Positions 50,613 through 58,867 of a stretch of 64,000 nucleotides of DNA are shown one piece after another. Where the stretch lies: positions 186,001 through 250,000 of the forward strand of contig QEVV01000001.1 in assembly GCA_003228115.1 (NCBI GenBank), given 5' to 3'. The stretch comes from Chloroflexota bacterium. GTDB taxonomy: Bacteria > Chloroflexota > Dehalococcoidia > Lucifugimonadales > SAR202-VII-2. The notes under the pieces were generated by a model that did not search any database, was not told the DNA's origin, and saw only the letters and a program-made list of their open reading frames with translations. Position 1 is the stretch's first letter. Each line of letters begins with the position of its first letter. The translations under genes and the position numbers were made by a program.

Positions 50613-51101
50613 CTACTCAGCTTCCCTGATGCAGCTCTCCAAAAGATCCAGCGCCTTCTGGGCGAAGGCGAACATGTTGGCCTCGCGATCGTTGCTGCCG
50701 GTCTCCACGATTATCGTCCGCTCCACGGGGCCTTTGACGACTATGCAGGCATGACCAGCGGCGTGGCCGTAGCGGCTGCCCGTGGGTCCCGCTGCGCCAG
50801 TCTCGCTCAGGCTCCATGTGGTTCCGTGAATCTCCCTTATCTTAGTGGCCATGATCCCTGAGTAAGGCTCAGTTCCGGGTGTCATGTCCTTCACATCGTC
50901 AGGGGTAATCCTAAGGAGCCCGAGTCTCGATGCGCCGGTGTAAACGACGGCCCCACCCAAGAAATATGTAGAGGCGCCTGGAACCGACAGAAGAGAGGCT
51001 GATATCAGCCCTCCCGCCGACGATTCCGACACGGAAACCGTCTCGCCTCGCTCTTTCAAGAGCGCCCCAATGGATTCGCCCATTGGCTGAAGAACCGCCA
51101 T
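50613..51101 (-). CDS. CinA C-terminal-domain protein (PncC-like nicotinamide-nucleotide amidase)
   Basis: 162 residues. VSVSESSAGGLISASLLSVP with the Ser/Lys-region motif, STYFLGGAVVYTGASRLGLL and SETGAAGPTGSRYGHAAGHA match the CinA C-terminal domain, which deamidates NMN in the pyridine-nucleotide cycle. The N-terminal MoCF-like domain of full CinA is absent, as in stand-alone PncC. ATG 51101 follows AAAGGAGG. Convergent with the RidA-like gene. Confidence 0.87.
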   Translation of the reverse strand: MAVLQPMGESIGALLKERGETVSVSESSAGGLISASLLSVPGASTYFLGGAVVYTGASRLGLLRITPDDVKDMTPGTEPYSGIMATKIREIHGTTWSLSETGAAGPTGSRYGHAAGHACIVVKGPVERTIIVETGSNDREANMFAFAQKALDLLESCIREAE

Positions 51102-51217
51102 GATGAAGCCTCCTTTCCCAAGCTTTCGCCAGATGATACTCCTTGACCATCGGCACGGCAGCCTTCCACGCCCCATCGGACTGCGGTATCCTCCCGCTAC
51201 CACCTTGAGGAGACGCC

Positions 51218-52360
51218 ATGAAGCTCAGCACCGACCGCATTCTGACCACCCATGTTGGCAGCCTTCCGCGCCCAGACGATGTAGCAAAATTCCTTCTGGC
51301 CAAGGAGAACGGCGACCCGGTGGATCAAGAGGCTTTCGACACACTCATGCGTCAAGCTGTTTCTGACGCCGTCGCCAAACAGGTGGAATGCGGCATCGAT
51401 GTCGTTAGCGACGGAGAAATGAGCAAGATCGGCTATTCGACCTATGTGAAAGACAGGGTCACCGGCTTCGGCGGTGACAGCCCTCGCAAGCCCAACCTGG
51501 ACGTGGCCCCTTACCCCGAGTTCCGCGAGATGATGGCCCGCCTCACTGGCGTCCAGCCCTTCAAGAGGCCGATGTGCGTGGGCCCCATTGCCATCAAAGA
51601 CCCAGAGCCGCTGCGCAAGGACATAGAGCACCACCTAGCTGCACTTGACGGAAGTGGCGCCGCAGAGGGGTTTATGAACGCGGCGTCGCCGGGAGTCATC
51701 GCATCATTCCTCCACAACGACTACTACCCTACGCACGAGGCGTACATCCAAGCCCTGGCGGAAGTAATGAAGGAGGAATACGAGGCTATCGTCGGTGCAG
51801 GCCTGGTCCTCCAGATCGACTGCCCGGACCTGGCAATGTCCAGGCACACCGGGTTCCAAGACCTGACCGACGCTGAGTTCCTTGTGCAGACGGAGATGCA
51901 CGTTGAGGCCCTAAACTACGCTCTGGAGAACGTTCCGGCGGATGCGGCCCGCATGCACATATGTTGGGGAAACTATGAGGGCCCGCATACCCACGATATC
52001 GCCCTGGAGAAGATTCTTTCGGTTGTACTGAAGGCCAAGCCCTCCGCCATCCTGTTTGAGGCCTCCAATCCCCGCCATGCCCACGAGTGGGTCGTATGGC
52101 GGGATGCAGTCATCCCTGACGAAAAGGTGCTGGTGCCGGGTGTGCTGGACTCAACCTCCAACTTTGTGGAGCACCCCGAGTTGGTGGCCCAACGCATATG
52201 CTCCTTTGCCGACATCGTAGGCCGAGAACGGGTAATCGCGGGCACTGATTGCGGCTTCGGGACATTTGCCGGTTTCGGCAAAATGGACGGCAAGATTAGC
52301 TACGCAAAGCTTCAATCGATGGCTAAGGGCGCCGCTATCGCATCTGAGAGGCTCTGGTGA
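51218..52360 (+). CDS. MetE-like cobalamin-independent methyltransferase (UROD/MetE family)
   Basis: 380 residues; ATG follows TTGAGGAGACGCC. Corresponds to the C-terminal barrel of MetE only: TTHVGSLPRPDD at the N-terminus, CGIDVVSDGEMSK, zinc-ligand segments HICWGNYEGPH (His, Cys), ILFEASNPRHAH (Glu) and IAGTDCGFGTF (Cys). Such short forms include archaeal-type MetE and epoxyalkane:coenzyme M transferase. The thiol acceptor is not predictable. It carries an N-terminal region different from true methionine synthase. Confidence 0.87.
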   Translation: MKLSTDRILTTHVGSLPRPDDVAKFLLAKENGDPVDQEAFDTLMRQAVSDAVAKQVECGIDVVSDGEMSKIGYSTYVKDRVTGFGGDSPRKPNLDVAPYPEFREMMARLTGVQPFKRPMCVGPIAIKDPEPLRKDIEHHLAALDGSGAAEGFMNAASPGVIASFLHNDYYPTHEAYIQALAEVMKEEYEAIVGAGLVLQIDCPDLAMSRHTGFQDLTDAEFLVQTEMHVEALNYALENVPADAARMHICWGNYEGPHTHDIALEKILSVVLKAKPSAILFEASNPRHAHEWVVWRDAVIPDEKVLVPGVLDSTSNFVEHPELVAQRICSFADIVGRERVIAGTDCGFGTFAGFGKMDGKISYAKLQSMAKGAAIASERLW

Positions 52361-52484
52361 ACTCCTCGGCACGAAGTGCAACCGCTCCACCAAGACTGAG
52401 CTAGAACTATCCTATCGACATCGTCATTAACCTCCTTGGGTTGGGCGAATCTCTGAACAAGCCCCGGAAGCAACATGCCCCCTT

Positions 52485-52526
52485 ACGCGCAGACAGGGCG
52501 GCGTTACCGCCGCCCTGTCTGCGCGT
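52485..52526. terminator. Long hairpin upstream of alpha/beta hydrolase
   Basis: A perfect 19-bp stem, arm ACGCGCAGACAGGGCGGCG, loop TTAC. GC-rich with no T tract, so it is a terminator-like or structural element rather than a clear intrinsic terminator. Confidence 0.6.
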
Positions 52527-52580
52527 CCTTGACCATCTCCATTCCTGGGGCGACAATCCGGTTGACCCTGGAGGAAAGCA

Positions 52581-53372
52581 ATGGCGATAGCTAAAGTCAA
52601 CGATGTCAATCTGCACTACGAACTGCGCGGAGACGGCACGGAACCGGTTGTCCTGATTCACGGCGCTCAAGGAGATTCGCGTCTCCTGGAACCCTTCGTT
52701 CCGTGGCTCTCTAGCCGCTGTAGGATGTTGCTGTTTGACCAGCGGGGCCTAGGGCGCAGCGATAAGCCGGACGTTCCCTATTCCATGGCGCTCATCGCTG
52801 ACGACACTGCGCAGTTGATGTCAGAGGTTGGGTGGACCTCAGCACATATCATTGGAGTCTCGATGGGTGGAATGATTGCTCAGGAGTTGGCATTGAACCA
52901 CCCTGAACGCGTGCGGTCCCTTGTGTTGGGCTGCACTGCTGCCGGAGGTCGTGGCGATGTTGACAGCAACCCAGCCTACGCTAAGGGAGACCTTTCCTTA
53001 GGCGATCGCGCCAGGCTCTTCGCCGAAGCGATCTTTACACCCGGCCACCTGGAACGGCATCCTGAGACAATTCAGGCTCTCGCGGACTTGCGGCGCACGG
53101 CACCCCTTGACCCCGCGGGGTTTGCCCGTCGGTTGGAGGCACTACGGGCCCACGACACCTTTGACCGGCTAAGCCAGATACTCTGCCCTACCCTTGTCAT
53201 CACCGGGGCCGATGACACTCTTATCCCTGCCGACAATTCCCGCCAGTTGGCCTCGGACATCCCAAACGCAGAACTCGTGGTGCTGGCTGACGCTGCCCAC
53301 GCATTCTGGGCTGAGCAGCCAGAGCATGCCTTCGGGCATATCCTTGGCTTCCTTGCCCGTCAAAGCAGCTAG
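52581..53372 (+). CDS. Alpha/beta hydrolase
   Basis: 263 residues; ATG follows CTGGAGGAAAGCA. The triad is Ser in GVSMGGMIAQELAL, Asp in ITGADDTLIPADN and His in LADAAHAFWAEQPE. The oxyanion region is LIHGAQGDS and LLFDQRGLGRSDKP is typical of the 3-oxoadipate enol-lactonase/epoxide-hydrolase-like branch. A short 6-bp hairpin GGCCCA-ATC-TGGGCC follows at 53376-53390. Substrate unknown. Confidence 0.9.
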   Translation: MAIAKVNDVNLHYELRGDGTEPVVLIHGAQGDSRLLEPFVPWLSSRCRMLLFDQRGLGRSDKPDVPYSMALIADDTAQLMSEVGWTSAHIIGVSMGGMIAQELALNHPERVRSLVLGCTAAGGRGDVDSNPAYAKGDLSLGDRARLFAEAIFTPGHLERHPETIQALADLRRTAPLDPAGFARRLEALRAHDTFDRLSQILCPTLVITGADDTLIPADNSRQLASDIPNAELVVLADAAHAFWAEQPEHAFGHILGFLARQSS

Positions 53373-53390
53373 CTAGGCCCAATCTGGGCC

Positions 53391-53641
53391 GGGCTGGCCT
53401 CAGTCAACCACCCTCCAATGTTGTTGGTGCCCCGAACCCCGCCAGTTTGCTTCGTTTGAGCACTCCTCGCGACGACATTGGAAGGACCTCGCCTAGGTTC
53501 GCGCCTTGCTAAGGCTACCCTCCCCTGAACCAAATACCCTCATTCTCCGCACCATTGCTAGAGGGAATCAACGGCTTCTGAAAACCAGTGCGCCCTTGGC
53601 TGCATCTTAGAAGGCGAACACTCAACAGGAGCCAGAAACAA
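53391..53641. other. Intergenic region with no recognised gene
   Basis: About 250 bases without conserved coding potential. The in-frame GTG at 53588 for the next gene lies here but lacks a ribosome site. Confidence 0.5.
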
Positions 53642-54253
53642 TTGCCCAAGAGACAGCGAGGAACAGATAAGGATCGTCAGCGACAGCGGAGACGTAGCAT
53701 TTGGTCGAGGCCGTGGGTGCTCTGGGGCGGCATTGGCATAGGCGTCGTAGCGCTGATAGCAGGAGTCATAACTCAATCGGTCATTACCTCCGGCAACATC
53801 ACCGATTTCAGGCTAGTGGCCTACGGAGGCCAAGACAAGTTAGGCGGAGACGATATCCTGTTCACCCAGGTGTTTGATCAGGGCAAGCCAGTGGTGCTCA
53901 ATTTCTGGGCCGGGTTGTGCCCCCCCTGCCGCGAGGAGATGCCCGGCTTCCAACGGGTCTCGGAAGAGTTCGCGGGCGAGTTCGTGCTCGTTGGGGTAGA
54001 TATTGGGCCCTTTGTGGGGCTAGGAAGCAGAGCTGACGCGAGAAACTTGATCGATACGCTGAGAATCACCTATCCGACAGCCTATGCTCCTAATGGTGGC
54101 GTCGTGCAGGACTACCTGGTGCAAAGCATGCCAACCACAATCTTTATGACACCAGACCAAAAAATATTCGAGCGGCATTCAGGGTTTCTGCCTGAATCAC
54201 AGATGCGGGCCAAGATTCAAAGACTCATAGCTGCGTCTTCAGAGCCTAGCTAG
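53642..54253 (+). CDS. Membrane-anchored TlpA/ResA-like thioredoxin
   Basis: About 203 residues from TTG 53642 (AGGAG 10 bases upstream); an in-frame GTG at 53588 would add 18 residues. A very basic N-terminus precedes one TM anchor (VLWGGIGIGVVALIAGVIT), so the catalytic domain faces outside. The active site is VLNFWAGLCPPCREEMPGF (CPPC), with VQDYLVQSMPTTIFMTPDQ supplying the cis-Pro loop. It probably receives electrons from the CcdA homologue two genes downstream and reduces cytochrome c apoproteins or other extracytoplasmic thiols. Confidence 0.88.
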   Translation: MPKRQRGTDKDRQRQRRRSIWSRPWVLWGGIGIGVVALIAGVITQSVITSGNITDFRLVAYGGQDKLGGDDILFTQVFDQGKPVVLNFWAGLCPPCREEMPGFQRVSEEFAGEFVLVGVDIGPFVGLGSRADARNLIDTLRITYPTAYAPNGGVVQDYLVQSMPTTIFMTPDQKIFERHSGFLPESQMRAKIQRLIAASSEPS

Positions 54254-54265
54254 AAAGGATTTCCT

Positions 54266-54505
54266 ATGAAGCGAGACCGCAACATTGAACATGTCCCTAC
54301 GGACAATCGCATTGGGAAAGCAGCAGACCAAAGAAGCTGGACAGGTGCCGTGGGGTGGGCTGCTTTGTTCGTGGCAGCGGGGGTCATCCTGAGCGCGGCG
54401 GTCAATCCTCTATTTGGACGGTCAGTCCACTGGGACTGGATGGCGGGCCTTGCGCCGGCCCTACTGTTGGGGCTTGCTTTATCTCTGCGACGAAGATGGA
54501 TCTAA
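54266..54505 (+). CDS. Small membrane protein, 79 aa, in thioredoxin-CcdA operon
   Basis: ATG 54266 after TAGAAAGGATTTCCT, 12 bases from the TlpA-like gene. Two hydrophobic helices, about residues 28-46 (VGWAALFVAAGVILSAAV) and 57-73 (MAGLAPALLLGLALSL), follow a polar N-terminus. No family recognised. Position suggests a structural or accessory role in the TlpA-CcdA system. Confidence 0.62.
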   Translation: MKRDRNIEHVPTDNRIGKAADQRSWTGAVGWAALFVAAGVILSAAVNPLFGRSVHWDWMAGLAPALLLGLALSLRRRWI

Positions 54506-54548
54506 GAGAACGCCCCTGAAGCGGCGCAGCTTTGTCAGGAGCATTACA

Positions 54549-55433
54549 ATGCAAACGATGGTAGACCAACGACGCCTCATACTTCCTATCGGGCTTTCCC
54601 TGGGGTTCCTGCTGGCCGCCTTTCTTGGCGCCCTAATAACAGGCGCCGAAGTGGGGGCAGTAACGGCGGGCGTTGAAAACCTTTCAGCAACATCAAGTAA
54701 CTTCCTGGGAGACGCAAGCACCATACTCCCCTTGGGCTTTGCCTTTGGAGCGGGCATGGTGGCATCGGTCAACCCATGCGGCTTCGCCATGTTGCCCGCC
54801 TATCTTGGCCTCTACCTAGGCGGCGAAGACGAACATGGCGTCCAACCGTCCACTCCTGCTCGAATAAAGAGGGGCCTGCTCATTGGCGGGGTTGTTACGG
54901 CCGGGTTCGTCGTTCTGTTTGGCATAGCCGGGATTGTCATCGGCGCTGGCGCTCAGTCGGTGGCTCGGTACTTTCCTTGGATAGGCCTGTCTATTGGGGT
55001 GGTCCTGGCATTCGGGGGAGGCTGGGTGCTCAGTGGACGTTCCATGTATAGCGGCATGGTGGAACGATTGTCAGCCCACAGTGGGGACCCACGCCAGCAA
55101 GGCGTCCGTGGCTACTTCGCATTCGGTCTTGGCTACGGCGTGGCTTCGCTTTCCTGCACGCTGCCCATCTTCCTGGCAGTCATCGGCAGCAGCTTCACCA
55201 CAGCTACGTTCCTGCAATCGGCCGGGCAATTCTTGATGTACGCCTTGGGTATGGGCTTGGTAATCATGATCCTAACCCTTGGCGTGGCCATCTTTCGGGG
55301 TGCCTTAGTGGGCAAGGTCCGAAGAATTTTTCCCTACATCCAGCCCATTAGTGCCGTGTTCCTGATCGTCGCGGGCGCCTACATCGTGTACTACTGGCTA
55401 ACATTGGGAGGGCTGATAGACTCGATCGTTTAA
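54549..55433 (+). CDS. CcdA-family thiol-disulfide transmembrane electron carrier
   Basis: 294 residues; ATG follows TCAGGAGCATTACA. About seven TM helices, with the two redox Cys in MVASVNPCGFAMLPAYLGLY (TM2 region) and YGVASLSCTLPIFLAVIG, the hallmark pair of CcdA/DsbD-beta. It passes electrons from cytoplasmic thioredoxin across the membrane to the TlpA-like protein encoded upstream. An N-terminal helix precedes the core. A hairpin overlaps its stop. Confidence 0.93.
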   Translation: MQTMVDQRRLILPIGLSLGFLLAAFLGALITGAEVGAVTAGVENLSATSSNFLGDASTILPLGFAFGAGMVASVNPCGFAMLPAYLGLYLGGEDEHGVQPSTPARIKRGLLIGGVVTAGFVVLFGIAGIVIGAGAQSVARYFPWIGLSIGVVLAFGGGWVLSGRSMYSGMVERLSAHSGDPRQQGVRGYFAFGLGYGVASLSCTLPIFLAVIGSSFTTATFLQSAGQFLMYALGMGLVIMILTLGVAIFRGALVGKVRRIFPYIQPISAVFLIVAGAYIVYYWLTLGGLIDSIV

Positions 55434-55473
55434 TCCTCCCCCACCCGAGTCCCTCGTAAGTGGGGAGGATTAA
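55430..55473. terminator. Hairpin after ccdA
   Basis: A 14-bp stem TTAATCCTCCCCAC/GTGGGGAGGATTAA with one bulged C and a 15-nt loop. The next 30 bases repeat GTGGGGGCTCCCCCA, another small dyad of the CCCTC/GAGGG repeat type. Confidence 0.6.
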
Positions 55474-55558
55474 GGTGGGGGCTCCCCCATCCCATCTCTT
55501 CCCCTCACTCGCCAGGAAACAGCCCCGCTGGAAAACGCCACAGGGCATTCCTCAAGGC

Positions 55559-55993
55559 CTAGCTTGTGGCCACTACAAGTTCTCTTATCACCGTTGGCCC
55601 TCCTTCCAGCGTTCTGCTCACAGGGCAGCGCCCTGCGATGGTGAGCAACCTCTCCCTTTGCTCTTCATCAAGATCTCCTCTAGCCGTGATGTTCAGGCGT
55701 ATCAAGGACACCTGAGCGCCTTCGTCTGGAGCATGACCCTCCAAATCGCCTGCCCTCACACGCTCCTGGGTAGCCTCAATCTCGACCTCGGCTAGTGGCC
55801 AGTCCTTGCGGTTCGCATACAGCTTCATCGTCATGCTGGTGCAAGCAGCCAACGCGCTCAGCAAAAGTTCATGGGGACTGGGGCCCAGTCCGTCTCCCAC
55901 ATCGGGCGGTTCATCTGAAACCAAAGTGTGACCAGATCCCGTCATGACAAGCTGGCGAACGTTTCGCATGCTTTCTAACTTGACTGAATTCAC
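55559..55993 (-). CDS. OsmC/Ohr-family peroxiredoxin-like protein
   Basis: 144 residues from GTG 55993 (AGGAGGAAC directly upstream). OsmC pattern: LGPSPHELLLSALAACTSMT with the first catalytic Cys and AGRCPVSRTLEGG with the second. These proteins reduce organic hydroperoxides with thiol help. A longer open frame to 56476 exists but is the antisense shadow of the divergent DsbA-like gene and lacks OsmC features. Divergently placed to the predicted selenoprotein at 56150, sharing a 156-bp promoter region, which suggests a common oxidative-stress or thiol role. Confidence 0.9.
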   Translation of the reverse strand: MNSVKLESMRNVRQLVMTGSGHTLVSDEPPDVGDGLGPSPHELLLSALAACTSMTMKLYANRKDWPLAEVEIEATQERVRAGDLEGHAPDEGAQVSLIRLNITARGDLDEEQRERLLTIAGRCPVSRTLEGGPTVIRELVVATS

Positions 55994-56149
55994 GTTCCTC
56001 CTACCAAACTCGAATCTCTTTGTTGAGGCTCCACTATACATTCGATGATCCAACTCAAACGATAATTCGTTTCCGGTAGCAAGCTCCCAGAGTTGCACGG
56101 TTAACCTTGAGAAGGTAGCCTGAACGGAGTCCGTCCAGGGAGGGGAACC

Positions 56150-56761
56150 ATGGACGTTGAACCAATAGATGTCGTAGTTTGGTATGACTACATATGACCC
56201 TGGTGCTACATCGGCCTGGAGCGGGTCGAACGTTTGCGCCAAGAGTACCCTATCAACCTCGACCTCAAGTCCTTCTTTCTGCGGCCGGACACGCCTCCAG
56301 AGGGCAGACCGAGGGCTGAAAACGAGCAAGAACCAACGTTGCCTGAGCCTCTCCGCACCCGCGCCTTGGAAGCGGGCTTGGACGCCATGCGAAGACCTCC
56401 CTTTGTCGCTGCATCCCGCAAGGCACATGAGGCCACTGAGTACGCAAAGGAGCAGGGCAAAGGGGTAGAATTTCACCGCGCCGTGTATGAGGCATACTGG
56501 GAACAGGGCCTGAACATAGGGGATTCCCAGGTCCTTGAGGGCCTTGCTAATGACACAGGTCTAGAATGGATTCCACTGAAGAGCCTCCTTGATGAGGGTT
56601 TCTACGGGAATAGCGTAGAGGAGCAGAATCACGAGATTACCAACTTCGGTGTTCACGGAGTTCCCTGCTTCCTCATCGACCGATTCTTGTTCACTGGGGC
56701 CCAACCTTATGAGTTCTTCAAACAGGTCGCAGACCGGGTTTTGGCAGAGCGGGCCCTCTAG
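56150..56761 (+). CDS. DsbA/FrnE-like thioredoxin-fold oxidoreductase, predicted selenoprotein (TGA read as Sec at residue 16)
   Basis: The ATG at 56150 has an excellent ribosome site, CAGGGAGGGGAACC. Reading gives MDVEPIDVVVWYDYI, then TGA (56195-56197), then PWCYIGLERVERLRQEYPIN and LKSFFLRPDTPPEG. FrnE/DsbA-family proteins have YDFICPWCYIG here, so TGA replaces the first Cys of the CPWC active site (UPWC). The rest is intact: helical insert, ITNFGVHGVPCFLIDRFLFT with the cis-Pro loop, 203 residues in total. Without recoding the conserved N-terminal strand and the active site would be lost. A SECIS-like hairpin follows the TGA. Probable cytoplasmic thiol/selenol oxidoreductase; no signal peptide. 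Alternatives: nonsense mutation or sequencing error. Confidence 0.85.
56211..56229 (+). promoter_or_regulatory. SECIS-like hairpin downstream of in-frame TGA
   Basis: Starting 14 nt after the TGA, TCGGCC pairs with GGTCGA-type sequence (one G-U, plus a terminal T-G), a 6-7-bp stem closing the loop GGAGC. The loop begins at nt 21 after the TGA, as in the DUF3179 gene, and has G at its first two positions, matching the bacterial SECIS pattern. Confidence 0.65.
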
Positions 56762-56844
56762 CCTTTGCACTTAGGCCTATGTTTTACCTATACTTGTTGA
56801 TGGCTTTGGCCGGAACGGCCTAGCAATGCGCGCCCGGAGGAGCC

Positions 56845-57396
56845 TTGGCCGTTCGTCCCATTCGAACCTTGCCGGATCCAGTGATGCGAGCCAAGACGGT
56901 TCGCATCAAGGACATCCCCGCCGCTATGGGGCGATTGATCGAAGATATGGTGGATTCGATGCGCGCTGCTCACGGGGTTGGCCTAGCGGCCAACCAGATT
57001 GGCATGAGGCAAAGGGTAGCCGTGATTGAGATTCCGGATGAGGAGGTCCGCATATTCCTCAACCCGGAAATCGTGAAGCGGGAAGGGGAAAGAAAAGTTG
57101 AAGAGGGTTGCCTGAGCGTGCCGGGTTATCGCGGCACCATAACGCGATCGGAGAAAGTGACGATAAAGGCCATTGACCTCAAAGGGAGGCCCTTTCGTTT
57201 GAAAGCCGAGGGGCTTTTGGCCCAGGCGCTGGAGCACGAGACTGACCACTTGAACGGCATCGTGTACATTGACCATCTGGAGAGCCCGGACGATCTGTAC
57301 AAGATAGACGAGGACGAAGAAGAAGTGGACGGCGATCCGGAAGGCGATGACGCTGCCGAGGAATCCGGACTCGAAGAAGCCCATACTTCTCACTAG
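56845..57396 (+). CDS. def: Peptide deformylase
   Basis: 183 residues; the TTG start has CGGAGGAGCC upstream. The three deformylase motifs are GVGLAANQIGMRQ (motif 1), EEGCLSVPGYRG with the metal-ligand Cys (motif 2) and QALEHETDHLNGIV (motif 3, HExxH as HETDH). Removes the formyl group from nascent Met. The last 30 residues are an acidic extension (EDEEEVDGDPEGDDAAEE). Probably co-transcribed with secD. Confidence 0.95.
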   Translation: MAVRPIRTLPDPVMRAKTVRIKDIPAAMGRLIEDMVDSMRAAHGVGLAANQIGMRQRVAVIEIPDEEVRIFLNPEIVKREGERKVEEGCLSVPGYRGTITRSEKVTIKAIDLKGRPFRLKAEGLLAQALEHETDHLNGIVYIDHLESPDDLYKIDEDEEEVDGDPEGDDAAEESGLEEAHTSH

Positions 57397-57451
57397 GGAT
57401 GCCACCTCCTTTGGTGGCCGATAGCATCCGATAATATATCGAGGAGAATCC

Positions 57452-58768
57452 GTGAGACTCTTCCGAAGTTGGCATTGGCTCGTCGTCATTGTGGTGTTCA
57501 CCGCAGTGGCCGCAACGCTGTTGGTGCAAGACATAAAGATAAATAATTTCGTCCGCGATGGCTTCGAGTTGGGTCTGGACTTGGAAGGAGGCAGCCACCT
57601 CGTGTTCCAGTCTGAGCGGGAAAACCCCACAGACACACAGATGGAAGGCGTCATAAGCGTTATCCGGAAGCGCGTAGACTCCTTCGGAGTAACGGAGCCC
57701 CTCATTCAACGAATGGGCGCAGACCGGGTGCTGGTGCAACTTCCCGGTGTGACAGACGTTGACGAGGCAGAGGCCCTTATCGGCAAGACCGCCCAGCTAG
57801 AGTTCAAGCAACGAGATTGTGACGACATAAACTGCGATACTTTCACTGACAGCGAAATAGGCCTGACAGGTGAGAATCTGACCGACGCCTTCGTCTCCAC
57901 CGACCCGACAGCTGGCTATCCAATCATCAACCTTCGTTTTGACAGCCAGGGCGCCACCATCTTTGGAGAGGTAACAGGCGGCATTGCCGGAACCAACAAC
58001 AGGTTGGCCATCTTCCTTGACGATGAGGAGTTGATAGCTCCCACCGCCCAAAGGGCCATCTTGACAGGCCAAGCGGTCATCTTCCGCAACAACCCGCCAT
58101 TCTCGATCGAGCAGGCGGAACTCATCACTTTGCAATTGGAAGCAGGTCGCCTACCGGTTCCCTTAATCGCCATCGAGAGGCGCACGGTGGACGCCACCCT
58201 TGGGGCGGACGCTCTGGAGAAAAGCCGGATAGCCGGAATAGCCGGCGGGCTGCTTGTGGCTCTGTTCATGGTGCTGTACTACAGGGTGCCAGGACTCTTG
58301 GCGGCCATTGCCTTAGGGCTCTATGTCGCCCTTGTGCTAGCCCTATTCAAATTGATCCCAGTCACGCTTACGCTTGCTGGCATCGCCGCCTTCGTGCTGT
58401 CCATTGGTATGGCAGTTGATGCCAACATCTTGATCTTTGAACGCATGCGGGAAGAGTTGCGTACGGGGCGCTCCATGCGCGCCGCAGTCGACGTGGGCTT
58501 CAATCGCGCTTGGCCTGCGATCAGAGACAGCAACCTTTCCACCTTCATTATTGTCGGTGTGTTGTGGTGGTTTGGCGAAAGACTAGGCGCATCGTTGGTC
58601 CAAGGCTTCGCCGTAACCTTGTTTATCGGTGTTGCCGCCAGCATGTTCTCGGCCATTTTCGTCACACGAACCTTTTTGCGTTTGGCGGCTTCTACGCCAC
58701 TAGCGAAGCGCTTGGTACTGTTCATTCCGGCGACAGCCAAGGCTCGCACACAGAATCGATTGTCTTAA
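57452..58768 (+). CDS. secD: Protein translocase subunit SecD
   Basis: 438 residues; the GTG start has GAGGAGA upstream. An N-terminal TM helix (WLVVIVVFTAVAATLLV) is followed by GLDLEGGSHLVFQSE, the P1 periplasmic domain, and a C-terminal RND-like block of five TM helices with LSIGMAVDANILIFERMREE, the SecD hallmark. It drives proton-coupled late steps of Sec export with SecF. Somewhat short compared with E. coli SecD, as in many Gram-positive and Chloroflexota forms. Confidence 0.95.
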   Translation: MRLFRSWHWLVVIVVFTAVAATLLVQDIKINNFVRDGFELGLDLEGGSHLVFQSERENPTDTQMEGVISVIRKRVDSFGVTEPLIQRMGADRVLVQLPGVTDVDEAEALIGKTAQLEFKQRDCDDINCDTFTDSEIGLTGENLTDAFVSTDPTAGYPIINLRFDSQGATIFGEVTGGIAGTNNRLAIFLDDEELIAPTAQRAILTGQAVIFRNNPPFSIEQAELITLQLEAGRLPVPLIAIERRTVDATLGADALEKSRIAGIAGGLLVALFMVLYYRVPGLLAAIALGLYVALVLALFKLIPVTLTLAGIAAFVLSIGMAVDANILIFERMREELRTGRSMRAAVDVGFNRAWPAIRDSNLSTFIIVGVLWWFGERLGASLVQGFAVTLFIGVAASMFSAIFVTRTFLRLAASTPLAKRLVLFIPATAKARTQNRLS

Positions 58769-58867
58769 AGCCTACTATGAGGAAAACCAAGGGAGTGAAA
58801 GCCCTGTCAATCTGAGTACCGCTCAGAAAGACATGGGACTCAAGTTCTCAAGGGAAGGGAGTCTTAC

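Noticed and set aside
55994-56476. Long minus-strand open frame extending OsmC upstream to a lipoprotein-like N-terminus
   Set aside because: It is antisense to the DsbA/FrnE-like gene, whose motifs are strong. The OsmC domain is complete from GTG 55993, which has its own ribosome site.
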